Shown here: positions 34,460 through 41,318 of the stretch, one piece after another | Layout of the letters: each line of letters begins with the position of its first letter | How positions within the stretch are numbered: position 1 is the stretch's first letter | Assembly: GCA_947371275.1 (NCBI GenBank) | Contig: CANBOV010000001.1 | Span: 18,182 to 82,181, forward strand | Direction: 5' to 3' | DNA from: Flavobacteriaceae bacterium | GTDB lineage: Bacteria; Bacteroidota; Bacteroidia; Flavobacteriales; Flavobacteriaceae | DNA length: 64,000 bases | Translations under genes and position numbers: made by a program | Notes under the pieces: model-generated | What the model was told of the DNA's origin: nothing | What the model saw: only the letters and a program-made list of their open reading frames with translations | The model's database searches: none

Positions 34460-35428
34460 ATGTCATTATTAATATATGCAGAATCTGTAGACGGAAAATT
34501 TAAAAAAGTAGCTTTTGAATTAGCATCCTATGCAAAAAAAGTAGCCGAATCTTTAGGAACAACAGTAACTGCGGTTACAGTAAATGCTGCCAATGTTTCT
34601 GATTTATCAAAATATGGTGTAGATAACATTTTAAAAGTCACTAATGAAAAGTTGGCCAACTTCAATGCTAAAGCATATGCAGATGTAATAAAACAAGCCG
34701 CACTTAAAGAAAATGCTAAAGTGATATTGTTATCATCCTCTACAGATAGTTTATACTTAGCCCCAAACGTAGCTGTTGGATTAGAAGCTGGATTTGCCTC
34801 TAATGTCGTTGGATTGCCTACTAGCATTAACCCATTTCAAGTAAAAAGAAATGCTTTTTCTAATAAAGCATTCAACATTACAGAAATATCAACCGACATT
34901 AAAGTGTTAAGCTTAGCTAAAAACTCTTATGGCGTTTTCGAAAATAGTTCAACTTCTACGGAAGAAGATTTTACACCTATTTTGAATGATGCTGATTTCA
35001 ATGTAAAAGTAGTTGCAGTAGAAAAAACAACTGGCAAAGTAACAATAGCCGATGCTGATATAGTAGTTTCTGGAGGTCGCGGTTTAAAAGGCCCAGAAAA
35101 CTGGGGGATGTTAGAAGAGTTAGCTACTGTATTAGGAGCAGCAACAGCATGTTCAAAACCCGTTTCCGATTTAGGATGGAGACCACATAGTGAGCATGTA
35201 GGACAAACTGGGAAACCTGTTGCCACAAATCTATATATTGCCATTGGAATCTCAGGTGCCATACAACACATCGCCGGAATAAATTCTTCAAAAGTAAAGT
35301 TAGTCATCAATTCCGATCCTGAAGCTCCTTTCTTTAAAGTAGCAGATTATGGCGTAGTAGGCGATGCTTTTGACATTGTACCAAGATTAACTCAAAAACT
35401 TAAAGAATTCAAAGCACAAAACACATAA
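34460..35428 (+). CDS. etfA: Electron transfer flavoprotein, alpha subunit
   Basis: This 322-residue subunit binds the redox-active FAD through its C-terminal domain: VSGGRGLKGPENWGML near residue 200, SDLGWRPHSEHVGQTGKPV, YIAIGISGAIQHIAGI and the closing VIVNSDPEAPFF-type segment (VINSDPEAPFFKVADYGVVGD). It forms an operon with etfB and is followed by a strong terminator at 35451-35492. Confidence 0.96.
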   Translation: MSLLIYAESVDGKFKKVAFELASYAKKVAESLGTTVTAVTVNAANVSDLSKYGVDNILKVTNEKLANFNAKAYADVIKQAALKENAKVILLSSSTDSLYLAPNVAVGLEAGFASNVVGLPTSINPFQVKRNAFSNKAFNITEISTDIKVLSLAKNSYGVFENSSTSTEEDFTPILNDADFNVKVVAVEKTTGKVTIADADIVVSGGRGLKGPENWGMLEELATVLGAATACSKPVSDLGWRPHSEHVGQTGKPVATNLYIAIGISGAIQHIAGINSSKVKLVINSDPEAPFFKVADYGVVGDAFDIVPRLTQKLKEFKAQNT

Positions 35429-35450
35429 ACCAATTTATTAATTCAAATAA

Positions 35451-35492
35451 GAGCTGTCAGAAATATATAGTTTACTGACAGCTCTTTTTTTT
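35451..35492 (+). terminator. Terminator of etfBA
   Basis: GAGCTGTCAG and CTGACAGCTC form a perfect 10-bp stem, followed by eight T residues. Confidence 0.93.
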
Positions 35493-35504
35493 GAGTTTCA
35501 TTTT

Positions 35505-35531
35505 TTGGAGCGAAAAGTTTTTGTTACTTTG
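35505..35531 (+). promoter_or_regulatory. Promoter of the bifunctional nuclease gene
   Basis: TTG (35505-35507), a 17-bp spacer and TACTTTG (35525-35531) fit the Bacteroidota promoter. The leader before the ATG at 35674 would be about 135 nt, and nothing recognisable was seen in it. Confidence 0.5.
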
Positions 35532-35673
35532 CAGTCCATATTCTTGTCATAAACTGCAAGTCCATGTAAAACGGAATCTTTATGTTAGTGTCAGGGCTAA
35601 GTACTGGATTATTGGGAAAGTTTATAATGCATTACAATAATCAAATTCTAATATCAGCAATCTAACAGCTAAA

Positions 35674-36300
35674 ATGAGTTTAGTAAAACTAACCATAAAA
35701 GGGATTTCATATAGCCAAACACAAAATGGCGCGTATGCTTTAATTTTGAATGAAGTGGATGGAGAACGAAAACTACCCATCGTAATAGGCGCTTTTGAAG
35801 CACAATCCATTGCTATAGCCTTAGAGAAAGAAATTAAACCCCCAAGACCTTTAACCCACGACCTGTTCAAAAGTTTTGCTGATCGTTTTGACATCGTCGT
35901 AAAGCAAGTAATCATTCACAAACTAGTAGATGGCGTATTCTACTCTAGTATTATTTGTGAAAGAGATAAAATAGAAGAAATTATAGATGCTAGAACTTCC
36001 GATGCAATTGCATTAGCGCTGCGGTTTAACGCACCAATTTTTACCTATAAAAATATTTTAGACAAAGCAGGAATTTATCTAAACACGAATCCAACAGAAC
36101 ATGAAAACGAAAATCAGGAGGATGATGGAGTTCTTTCAACACCAGAAACGTTTGGTCTAGAAAACAATTCAACAGTTGGAGATATTTATGTAAGCATGAG
36201 TTTATCCGAATTGCACGAAGCTTTAGAAAAAGCTGTGCAGGATGAAGATTATGAAAAAGCCGCAAAAATAAGAGACGAAATATCGAAAAGAGAAAGTTAA
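35674..36300 (+). CDS. Bifunctional nuclease family protein (DUF151) with UVR motif
   Basis: This 208-residue protein has a DUF151/bifunctional-nuclease domain (about 1-130: GAYALILNEVDGERKLPIVIG, EAQSIAIALE, ARTSDAIALALRFNAPIF) and, after an acidic linker, a UvrB/UvrC-type helix-hairpin motif (LEKAVQDEDYEKAAKIRDEI). The domain has been reported to cleave DNA and RNA in plants and some bacteria; the cellular role in Bacteroidota is unclear. It is followed after 54 bp by thyA. Confidence 0.9.
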   Translation: MSLVKLTIKGISYSQTQNGAYALILNEVDGERKLPIVIGAFEAQSIAIALEKEIKPPRPLTHDLFKSFADRFDIVVKQVIIHKLVDGVFYSSIICERDKIEEIIDARTSDAIALALRFNAPIFTYKNILDKAGIYLNTNPTEHENENQEDDGVLSTPETFGLENNSTVGDIYVSMSLSELHEALEKAVQDEDYEKAAKIRDEISKRES

Positions 36301-36354
36301 TTAGGTTTTTAATTATCCATAATTCTAGTAACCTAAAAACCAAAACAACACATA

Positions 36355-37179
36355 ATGAAACAATATCATGACTTAGTGCGACATGTTTTAGAACACGGTT
36401 GTCAAAAAGGAGATAGAACTGGTACTGGTACAAAAAGCGTCTTCGGTTATCAAATTCGTTTTGATTTAAATGAAGGTTTTCCAATGGTAACTACCAAAAA
36501 ACTGCATCTAAAATCAATTATTTACGAATTACTTTGGTTCTTAAAAGGCGATACAAATATTGGCTATCTAAAAGAAAATGGTGTTAAAATATGGGATGAA
36601 TGGGCGGATGATAAAGGTGATTTAGGTCCAGTTTATGGTCATCAATGGCGCAATTGGAATAATGAAGAAATAGATCAAATATCAGAACTAATTGACACCT
36701 TAAAAAGTAATCCAAATAGTCGTCGTATGTTAGTTTCTGCATGGAATCCTTCTGTATTACCAGACACTTCTAAATCTTTTGAAGAAAATGTTGCTAATGG
36801 AAAAGCGGCCTTACCACCTTGCCACGCATTTTTTCAGTTTTATGTAGCCGACGGTAAATTATCTTGCCAATTATATCAAAGAAGTGCCGATGTTTTCTTA
36901 GGTGTTCCCTTTAACATTGCTTCCTATGCTCTATTCACCATGATGATTGCTCAAGTTTGTGATTTACAATTAGGCGAATTCATACATACTTTTGGTGATG
37001 CACATATTTACAATAATCATTTTGAACAAATAGAATTACAACTCTCGCGAGAACCTAAAGCATTACCTAAAATGATCTTGAACCCAAAAATTAAAAACAT
37101 TTTTGATTTCACTTTTGAAGACTTTACCTTAGCTAATTACGATCCACACCCACACATCAAAGGAATTGTTGCTGTTTAA
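36355..37179 (+). CDS. thyA: Thymidylate synthase
   Basis: This 274-residue enzyme methylates dUMP to dTMP with methylene-THF. The catalytic Cys lies in [13 protein letters not shown], preceded by the phosphate-binding [29 protein letters not shown] and [12 protein letters not shown] complete the active site, and the C-terminus KGIVAV is the conserved closing segment. The dihydrofolate it produces is recycled by DHFR encoded 900 bp downstream on the same strand. Confidence 0.98.
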   Translation: MKQYHDLVRHVLEHGCQKGDRTGTGTKSVFGYQIRFDLNEGFPMVTTKKLHLKSIIYELLWFLKGDTNIGYLKENGVKIWDEWADDKGDLGPVYGHQWRNWNNEEIDQISELIDTLKSNPNSRRMLVSAWNPSVLPDTSKSFEENVANGKAALPPCHAFFQFYVADGKLSCQLYQRSADVFLGVPFNIASYALFTMMIAQVCDLQLGEFIHTFGDAHIYNNHFEQIELQLSREPKALPKMILNPKIKNIFDFTFEDFTLANYDPHPHIKGIVAV

Positions 37180-37263
37180 ATGACTACTTTTGTATAAAAC
37201 ATAATTGATTTATAGCCTTAAAATTGGTAATAAATCTTTGCTTTAAAGGTGAGGTATAAATAA

Positions 37264-37289
37264 GAAAAGCCACTCTAGAGCGGCTTTTC
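37264..37289. terminator. Terminator between thyA and the glycogen-binding-fold gene
   Basis: GAAAAGCC and GGCTTTTC pair around a smaller CTC-TA-GAG hairpin with one mismatch. It lies between convergent genes and can act on both strands, but the T tracts are short. Confidence 0.65.
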
Positions 37290-37310
37290 CTATTTCTCAC
37301 AATCTTAAAT

Positions 37311-37607
37311 TTACAATGCCAAAACACTATTTTCAGCTCCAGCAAAATCATTATAGGCATAACTATCAGCTTCTGGATCATTAACATAAGAACCATCTAC
37401 TAAGTATTTAAATTCAAATGAGTGGTCTTTTGGCAAGTCAAAAACTGCCTTAAAAGTACCATTCTTTAATTTTGCTAATTCACCCTCAGCTGGATTCCAA
37501 TTATTGAAATCACCTACTACAGCAGCTGTTACTGCTTTTTTTGCTTCGATTGAAAACGTAACTTTTACAACCGGTTTTGTTTTTATAAATTGCTTCTTAA
37601 TAGCCAT
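37311..37607 (-). CDS. Isoamylase N-terminal (CBM48/AMPK-beta-like) early-set domain protein
   Basis: This 98-residue protein is one beta-sandwich of the glycogen-binding type: VTFSIEAKKAVTAAVVGDFN, NWNPAEGELAKLKNG, FEFKYLVDGSYVNDPEAD. The W-N-P, K-Y and N-D-P motifs match CBM48/AMPK-beta domains that bind alpha-glucans, here without any catalytic domain. It is cytoplasmic. A -7-like TACTTTG is at 37635-37641, and a perfect 18-bp palindrome typical of LacI-family operators lies 150 bp upstream, which fits carbohydrate control; that link is inference. Confidence 0.88.
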   Translation of the reverse strand: MAIKKQFIKTKPVVKVTFSIEAKKAVTAAVVGDFNNWNPAEGELAKLKNGTFKAVFDLPKDHSFEFKYLVDGSYVNDPEADSYAYNDFAGAENSVLAL

Positions 37608-38056
37608 AACTAATTCATTTATAGATTACTGAAGCAAAGTAAAGCGATTTTATCCAATGTTTAACATCACAATTCATTTTTAGGAGATTACTAAAAAGTA
37701 AGCCAATTTTAAAGAAAATATACAATTAACACCCATTTATAAAAAATTTCTCGAATTAAGAAAACGTTTTCTTACTACATTATCTTAAAACAACCAATCT
37801 ATTATTTTAAAATATAAATCTTATCTTTAAAGCCTAAAATCGTCTAGATTCATAAAAAATCTAGAATAATATAAATTTATTAAACACCAAATCAAGTAAC
37901 AAAAGTTCCTAATATAAATCCTTATTTCTTTTCAATCAAAATAATTATGAAAGTGTCCTTTATGAAATTTATTAAAAAAGAATTTCATTGACAAATGAAT
38001 AAATACCATTCTAAAAAACGAATAATTAAAAACCCATAAATAAATATTTCTGCAGT
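37608..38056. other. 449-bp AT-rich intergenic region with three inverted repeats
   Basis: No supported gene. It contains a -7-like element for the minus-strand gene (37635-37641), an 18-bp perfect palindrome (37757-37774), TCTAGATT/AATCTAGA (37843-37865, 7-nt spacer) and ATGAAATT/AATTTCAT (37962-37988, 11-nt spacer). The last lies in a 14-codon open frame (37947-37991) upstream of folA, for which there is no other evidence. Confidence 0.6.
37757..37774. promoter_or_regulatory. 18-bp perfect palindrome, LacI-family-operator-like
   Basis: TAAGAAAACGTTTTCTTA is fully symmetric with a central CG, the classic form of LacI/GalR-family operators. It lies 150 bp upstream of the glycogen-binding-fold gene and 280 bp upstream of folA. 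Confidence 0.55.
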
Positions 38057-38539
38057 ATGATTACAATTATAGCTGCTGTCGCAGAAAACAATGCTTTAGG
38101 AAAAAACAATAAATTGCTCTGGCACTTACCTGATGATTTCAATAGATTCAAAACACTTACTTCAAATCACTATATTATAATGGGACGTAAAACTTTTGAG
38201 AGCTTCCCAAAACCCTTACCAAACAGAACTCATGTTATAATATCACGACAAAAAGACTATGCCCATGAAGGATGTATTGTGGTAACTTCACTCGAAGAAG
38301 CGATTTCATCATGCCCCAAAGACAAAGAAAACTTTATTATTGGTGGTGGAGAAATTTATAAACAATCCATAGAGTTTGCTGATAAAATTGATATTACTAA
38401 AGTACATCATAGTTTTGAAGCCGATACTTTTTTTCCAGAATTAGAATTGAATCTTTGGCAATTAGAACATAATGAATTCCATTCAAAAGACGAGAAACAC
38501 GCGTTCGACTTTAGTTTTTTAACGTACTACCGTAAATAA
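38057..38539 (+). CDS. folA: Dihydrofolate reductase
   Basis: This 160-residue enzyme reduces dihydrofolate to tetrahydrofolate with NADPH. The fold is plain: AAVAENNALGKNNKLLWHLPDDFNRF with the conserved W and the catalytic acidic residue (Asp), IIMGRKTFESF, NRTHVIISRQKDY and the NADPH loop FIIGGGEIYKQSI. The length is standard. It completes the dTMP cycle begun by thyA. It ends at a hairpin whose T tract is on the other strand, so its own terminator is unclear. Confidence 0.97.
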   Translation: MITIIAAVAENNALGKNNKLLWHLPDDFNRFKTLTSNHYIIMGRKTFESFPKPLPNRTHVIISRQKDYAHEGCIVVTSLEEAISSCPKDKENFIIGGGEIYKQSIEFADKIDITKVHHSFEADTFFPELELNLWQLEHNEFHSKDEKHAFDFSFLTYYRK

Positions 38540-38562
38540 AAAAACACCCCCACAGGGGTGTT
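38538..38562 (-). terminator. Terminator of the small three-helix membrane protein gene
   Basis: On the minus strand AACACCCC and GGGGTGTT pair around a 4-nt loop, followed by seven T residues. It lies 30 bp after the stop of the small membrane protein gene, against the end of folA. Confidence 0.85.
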
Positions 38563-38592
38563 CTAAACCAAAATAAATAAAAGCATTACCTT

Positions 38593-38934
38593 TTATGATT
38601 CCAATAAAATCTGGCAGCTAAGGATGAAAATAATAAAAACAAGCACTAAGCCTGAAGCTATCATTATAATATTGGAAACCCTGTCTGAATACATTTCATA
38701 AAAGCCCTTAATACCAAATACCACAAAAGTACTAAAGGTGAAATACGTCAAAATTTCCAAAAAGTTATTTAACCCAATAAATAAGTGTAAATCAACCACA
38801 TTGCCCCCAATTAAGTTGATAGAATCTTTCAATAGAAAAAGTAAAACGAATGTGATCAATATTGAAATCAACATCCATTTTAATTCTGTAATAATGATTC
38901 TTGCATTCATACCTTCAATTGTTTTGGTTTTCAT
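38593..38934 (-). CDS. Small membrane protein, three predicted helices
   Basis: This 113-residue protein has three hydrophobic segments (WMLISILITFVLLFLL, LEILTYFTFSTFVVFGI, IIMIASGLVLVFIIFILSC) and little else; no family was recognised. The frame can be read from a TTG at 38940; the ATG at 38934 is used. It is a single gene between two terminator-like hairpins: 38538-38562 behind it and 38963-38988 about 30 bp in front of it. The upstream one would hinder transcription from further away. Confidence 0.7.
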   Translation of the reverse strand: MKTKTIEGMNARIIITELKWMLISILITFVLLFLLKDSINLIGGNVVDLHLFIGLNNFLEILTYFTFSTFVVFGIKGFYEMYSDRVSNIIMIASGLVLVFIIFILSCQILLES

Positions 38935-38962
38935 TGACAAAGTTTCTAATTATATATGAGAA

Positions 38963-38988
38963 AAAAATCCCCAACAATGGGGATTTTT
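38963..38988. terminator. Terminator-like hairpin between divergent genes
   Basis: AAAAATCCCCA and TGGGGATTTTT form a perfect 11-bp stem with an ACAA loop. On the minus strand it is followed by two further T residues. It lies between the starts of two divergent genes, where no terminator is expected. Confidence 0.7.
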
Positions 38989-39078
38989 CATTAAATATTC
39001 ATGTATTTTTATTACAAATCTATTTTTTCGAAATGCAGCAACCTTTTATATCTAACTATCGTAATCAAAATAATGGCT

Positions 39079-39086
39079 TATATTTG
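39079..39086 (+). promoter_or_regulatory. -7 element of menG/ubiE
   Basis: TATATTTG matches TAnnTTTG 14 bp before the ATG at 39101, implying a very short leader. Confidence 0.5.
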
Positions 39087-39100
39087 CCTAAAAAATAGAA

Positions 39101-39832
39101 ATGTCTAAAAGTATATTGCCTTATAAAGATTCATCTCTTGGTAAGAAAGAGCAGGTCACTCAAATGTTTGATACTATTTCAGGAAATTACGATGGATTGA
39201 ACAGAGTTATTTCTTTGGGTATAGATGTCAAATGGAGAAAAAAAGTAGTTTCATTAGTAGCTGCAACTAATCCAAATACGATTTTAGATATTGCAACAGG
39301 AACAGGTGATTTGGCTATTTTGATGTCTACTACTTCTGCCAAAAAAATTATAGGCTTAGATCTCTCTATTGGCATGCTGAATATTGGAAAGAGAAAAATT
39401 CTAGATAAAAACCTTGATAATAAAATTGAAATGGTAGTTGGCGACAGTGAAAACATACCTTACCCTGATAATTCTTTTGATGCCATTACAGTTTCCTTTG
39501 GCATTAGAAACTTCGAAACTTTAGAAAAAGGACTCGCTGAAATATACCGAGTCCTAAAACCTAATGGACTATTTGTAATATTAGAAACTTCTGTCCCAAC
39601 AAAATTCCCCTTTAAACAAGGCTACACTTTATATTCTAAATACATATTACCTTTGCTAGGCAAACTTTTTTCAAAAGACAATAATGCATATGGTTATTTG
39701 TCAGAATCTGCAGCTAATTTTCCTTTTGGAGAAGCATTAAACAATATATTGCAAAAAGTTTCGTTTATAGATTGTGAAGCTATGCCTCAAACTTTTGGCG
39801 TAGCAACCATATATACCGCAACCAAAAAATAA
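39101..39832 (+). CDS. ubiE: Demethylmenaquinone methyltransferase (UbiE/MenG)
   Basis: This 243-residue SAM-dependent methyltransferase carries out the last step of menaquinone synthesis. It has the UbiE signatures: MFDTISGNYDGLNRVISLGID near the start, the SAM-binding motif I LDIATGTGDLAIL (about 65), GDSENIPYPDNSFDAITVSFGIRNF and RVLKPNGLFVILETSVP. Length is normal. It is followed after 22 bp by porT, with which it is probably co-transcribed. In a menaquinone-only phylum the substrate is demethylmenaquinone. Confidence 0.95.
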   Translation: MSKSILPYKDSSLGKKEQVTQMFDTISGNYDGLNRVISLGIDVKWRKKVVSLVAATNPNTILDIATGTGDLAILMSTTSAKKIIGLDLSIGMLNIGKRKILDKNLDNKIEMVVGDSENIPYPDNSFDAITVSFGIRNFETLEKGLAEIYRVLKPNGLFVILETSVPTKFPFKQGYTLYSKYILPLLGKLFSKDNNAYGYLSESAANFPFGEALNNILQKVSFIDCEAMPQTFGVATIYTATKK

Positions 39833-39854
39833 AAAATGCTTTTTCAGCGAAGCC

Positions 39855-40556
39855 ATGAAAAAAATAATTATACTCATAATCTTATTCACTATTAATAGTC
39901 AAGCCCAACTTGGTAGAAGCTTATTTACCAAAGACCCTATTATTAACTTAGAAAATTTTGATAAGCAACGAATTTATTGGGGGTATTTTTTAGGCTTTAG
40001 TACCTTTGATTATAAAACCGATTATAAAATTCCAGGATACAATATAGACGTGCAAGGACATACAGGATTCAATGTAGGTTTAGTAGGAAGCTTGAGACTC
40101 CAAGAATATTTAGAATTACGGTTTGAACCTGGCTTATATTACGCTAGCAGAACTTTAACTTACTCCGGATTCTCCAGTGATCGCGATGCAATAAGAGAAG
40201 TGAAAGCCACTTATATCGATTTCCCTGTATTGCTTAAATTCTGCTCTTTACGAACTGGGAATGTTAGGCCTTTTCTTGTAGGAGGTGTTTCATCCACTTT
40301 AAATCTATCCAGCAATTCTAAATCAAAAGACGATAATTTAGAACAAAAATTCCGAGTAAAACCTTGGACACAAAATTACCAAATAGGCTTTGGTGTTGAT
40401 TTGTACTTCGAATATTTCAAGTTTTCTCCTTCTATTAGGGGAGTGTTTGGGTTAAATGACGAATTAATTAGAGATAAAGACCCAAACAGTCCATGGACAA
40501 GCAATATTCAATCTCTAAGAACAAGAGCTGTTTTAATAAATTTTACGTTCCACTAA
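39855..40556 (+). CDS. porT: PorT family outer-membrane protein of the type IX secretion system
   Basis: This 233-residue protein has a signal peptide (MKKIIILIILFTINSQAQ) and an eight-strand-like barrel (GHTGFNVGLVGSLRLQEYLELRFEPGLYYASRTLTY, RPFLVGGVSSTLNL, YFKFSPSIRGVFGLNDEL, ending in a strand with terminal aromatic, INFTFH). The neighbours ubiE and the TrmH-family methyltransferase are the usual ones for porT (sprT) in Flavobacteriaceae. PorT is required for type IX secretion and gliding. The end overlaps the end of the convergent methyltransferase gene by 4 bp. Confidence 0.85.
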   Translation: MKKIIILIILFTINSQAQLGRSLFTKDPIINLENFDKQRIYWGYFLGFSTFDYKTDYKIPGYNIDVQGHTGFNVGLVGSLRLQEYLELRFEPGLYYASRTLTYSGFSSDRDAIREVKATYIDFPVLLKFCSLRTGNVRPFLVGGVSSTLNLSSNSKSKDDNLEQKFRVKPWTQNYQIGFGVDLYFEYFKFSPSIRGVFGLNDELIRDKDPNSPWTSNIQSLRTRAVLINFTFH

Positions 40557-41281
40557 AAGTCTCTTCTAAATTCGCTTAAGAAAATGGCAGCTGCAGTAGC
40601 CACATTCAAACTTTCTGTCTTTTGAATTGAACCAAATCTAGGGATAGCAATCCGATTGATTATCATTTTTTCTAATTGAATCGAAATTCCATTTGCTTCA
40701 TTTCCTAAAACCAAAATTCCTTCTTTGGTTAATGCTTCTTGATACAAATTTGCGCCATCCATAAAAGTTCCAAAGACCGGAAGTGATGTCTTAGAAATAA
40801 AATCATTCAAATCTATATAACTTACATTTACTCTAGATAGAGAACCCATAGTTGCTTGTACCACTTTAGGATTATAAACATCAACAGTTTCAGAAGAACA
40901 CAGCAATTGAACAACTCCAAACCAATCGCAAAGGCGAATTATTGTCCCTAAATTGCCTGGGTCTCTAACATCATCTAATGCTACCATCAACCCATTTTCA
41001 ACTATCGGTTGTGTCAACGGTATCTTAAAAATTCCTAAACAAGAACTAGGGGTATTTAGAGCAGAAATACGCTTCATATCTTGTTCCTTTATTAGTGTTT
41101 TTTTTGAAGAAGGTACTTTATTAAATATAACTTCTGTCTCAAATAAATGTTCTAACACAAAATTTGATTCTAACAATTCCTGTATTACTTTTACACCTTC
41201 GGCAAGAAATAATTGATGTTCCTGACGGTATTTTTTATACTGAAGACTAGTTATTAATTTTATTTGGTTTTTACTAACCAT
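40553..41281 (-). CDS. TrmH/SpoU family RNA 2'-O-methyltransferase
   Basis: This 242-residue enzyme has the N-terminal substrate-binding part (YRQEHQLFLAEGVKVIQELLES) and the knotted SPOUT domain: VALDDVRDPGNLGTIIRLCDWFG (motif 1), LVLGNEANGIS (motif 2) and RIAIPRFGSIQKTESLNVATAAAIFLSEF (motif 3). All residues for SAM binding seem intact. It methylates a ribose in rRNA or tRNA; the site is not predictable. The frame opens at 41425, inside the divergent tamL gene; the ATG at 41281 gives the family-typical N-terminus. Confidence 0.93.
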   Translation of the reverse strand: MVSKNQIKLITSLQYKKYRQEHQLFLAEGVKVIQELLESNFVLEHLFETEVIFNKVPSSKKTLIKEQDMKRISALNTPSSCLGIFKIPLTQPIVENGLMVALDDVRDPGNLGTIIRLCDWFGVVQLLCSSETVDVYNPKVVQATMGSLSRVNVSYIDLNDFISKTSLPVFGTFMDGANLYQEALTKEGILVLGNEANGISIQLEKMIINRIAIPRFGSIQKTESLNVATAAAIFLSEFRRDF

Positions 41282-41290
41282 AAAATACTG

Positions 41291-41298
41291 TACTTTTG
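41291..41298 (+). promoter_or_regulatory. -7 element of tamL
   Basis: TACTTTTG matches TAnnTTTG 21 bp before the TTG start at 41319. A TTTG lies 24 bp upstream, a rather long spacing. Confidence 0.45.
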
Positions 41299-41318
41299 AA
41301 TTAAATATTTCACAACAC

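Noticed and set aside
34927-35310. 127-codon open frame antisense to etfA
   Set aside because: It overlaps the conserved FAD-binding part of etfA completely.
36041-36484. 147-codon open frame antisense to the bifunctional nuclease/thyA junction
   Set aside because: It spans the ends of two real genes on the other strand and shows Leu/Phe-rich low-complexity text.
37947-37991. 14-codon open frame upstream of folA (MKVSFMKFIKKEFH)
   Set aside because: No attenuator, codon bias run or conservation evidence; it also lies over an inverted repeat that explains its symmetry.
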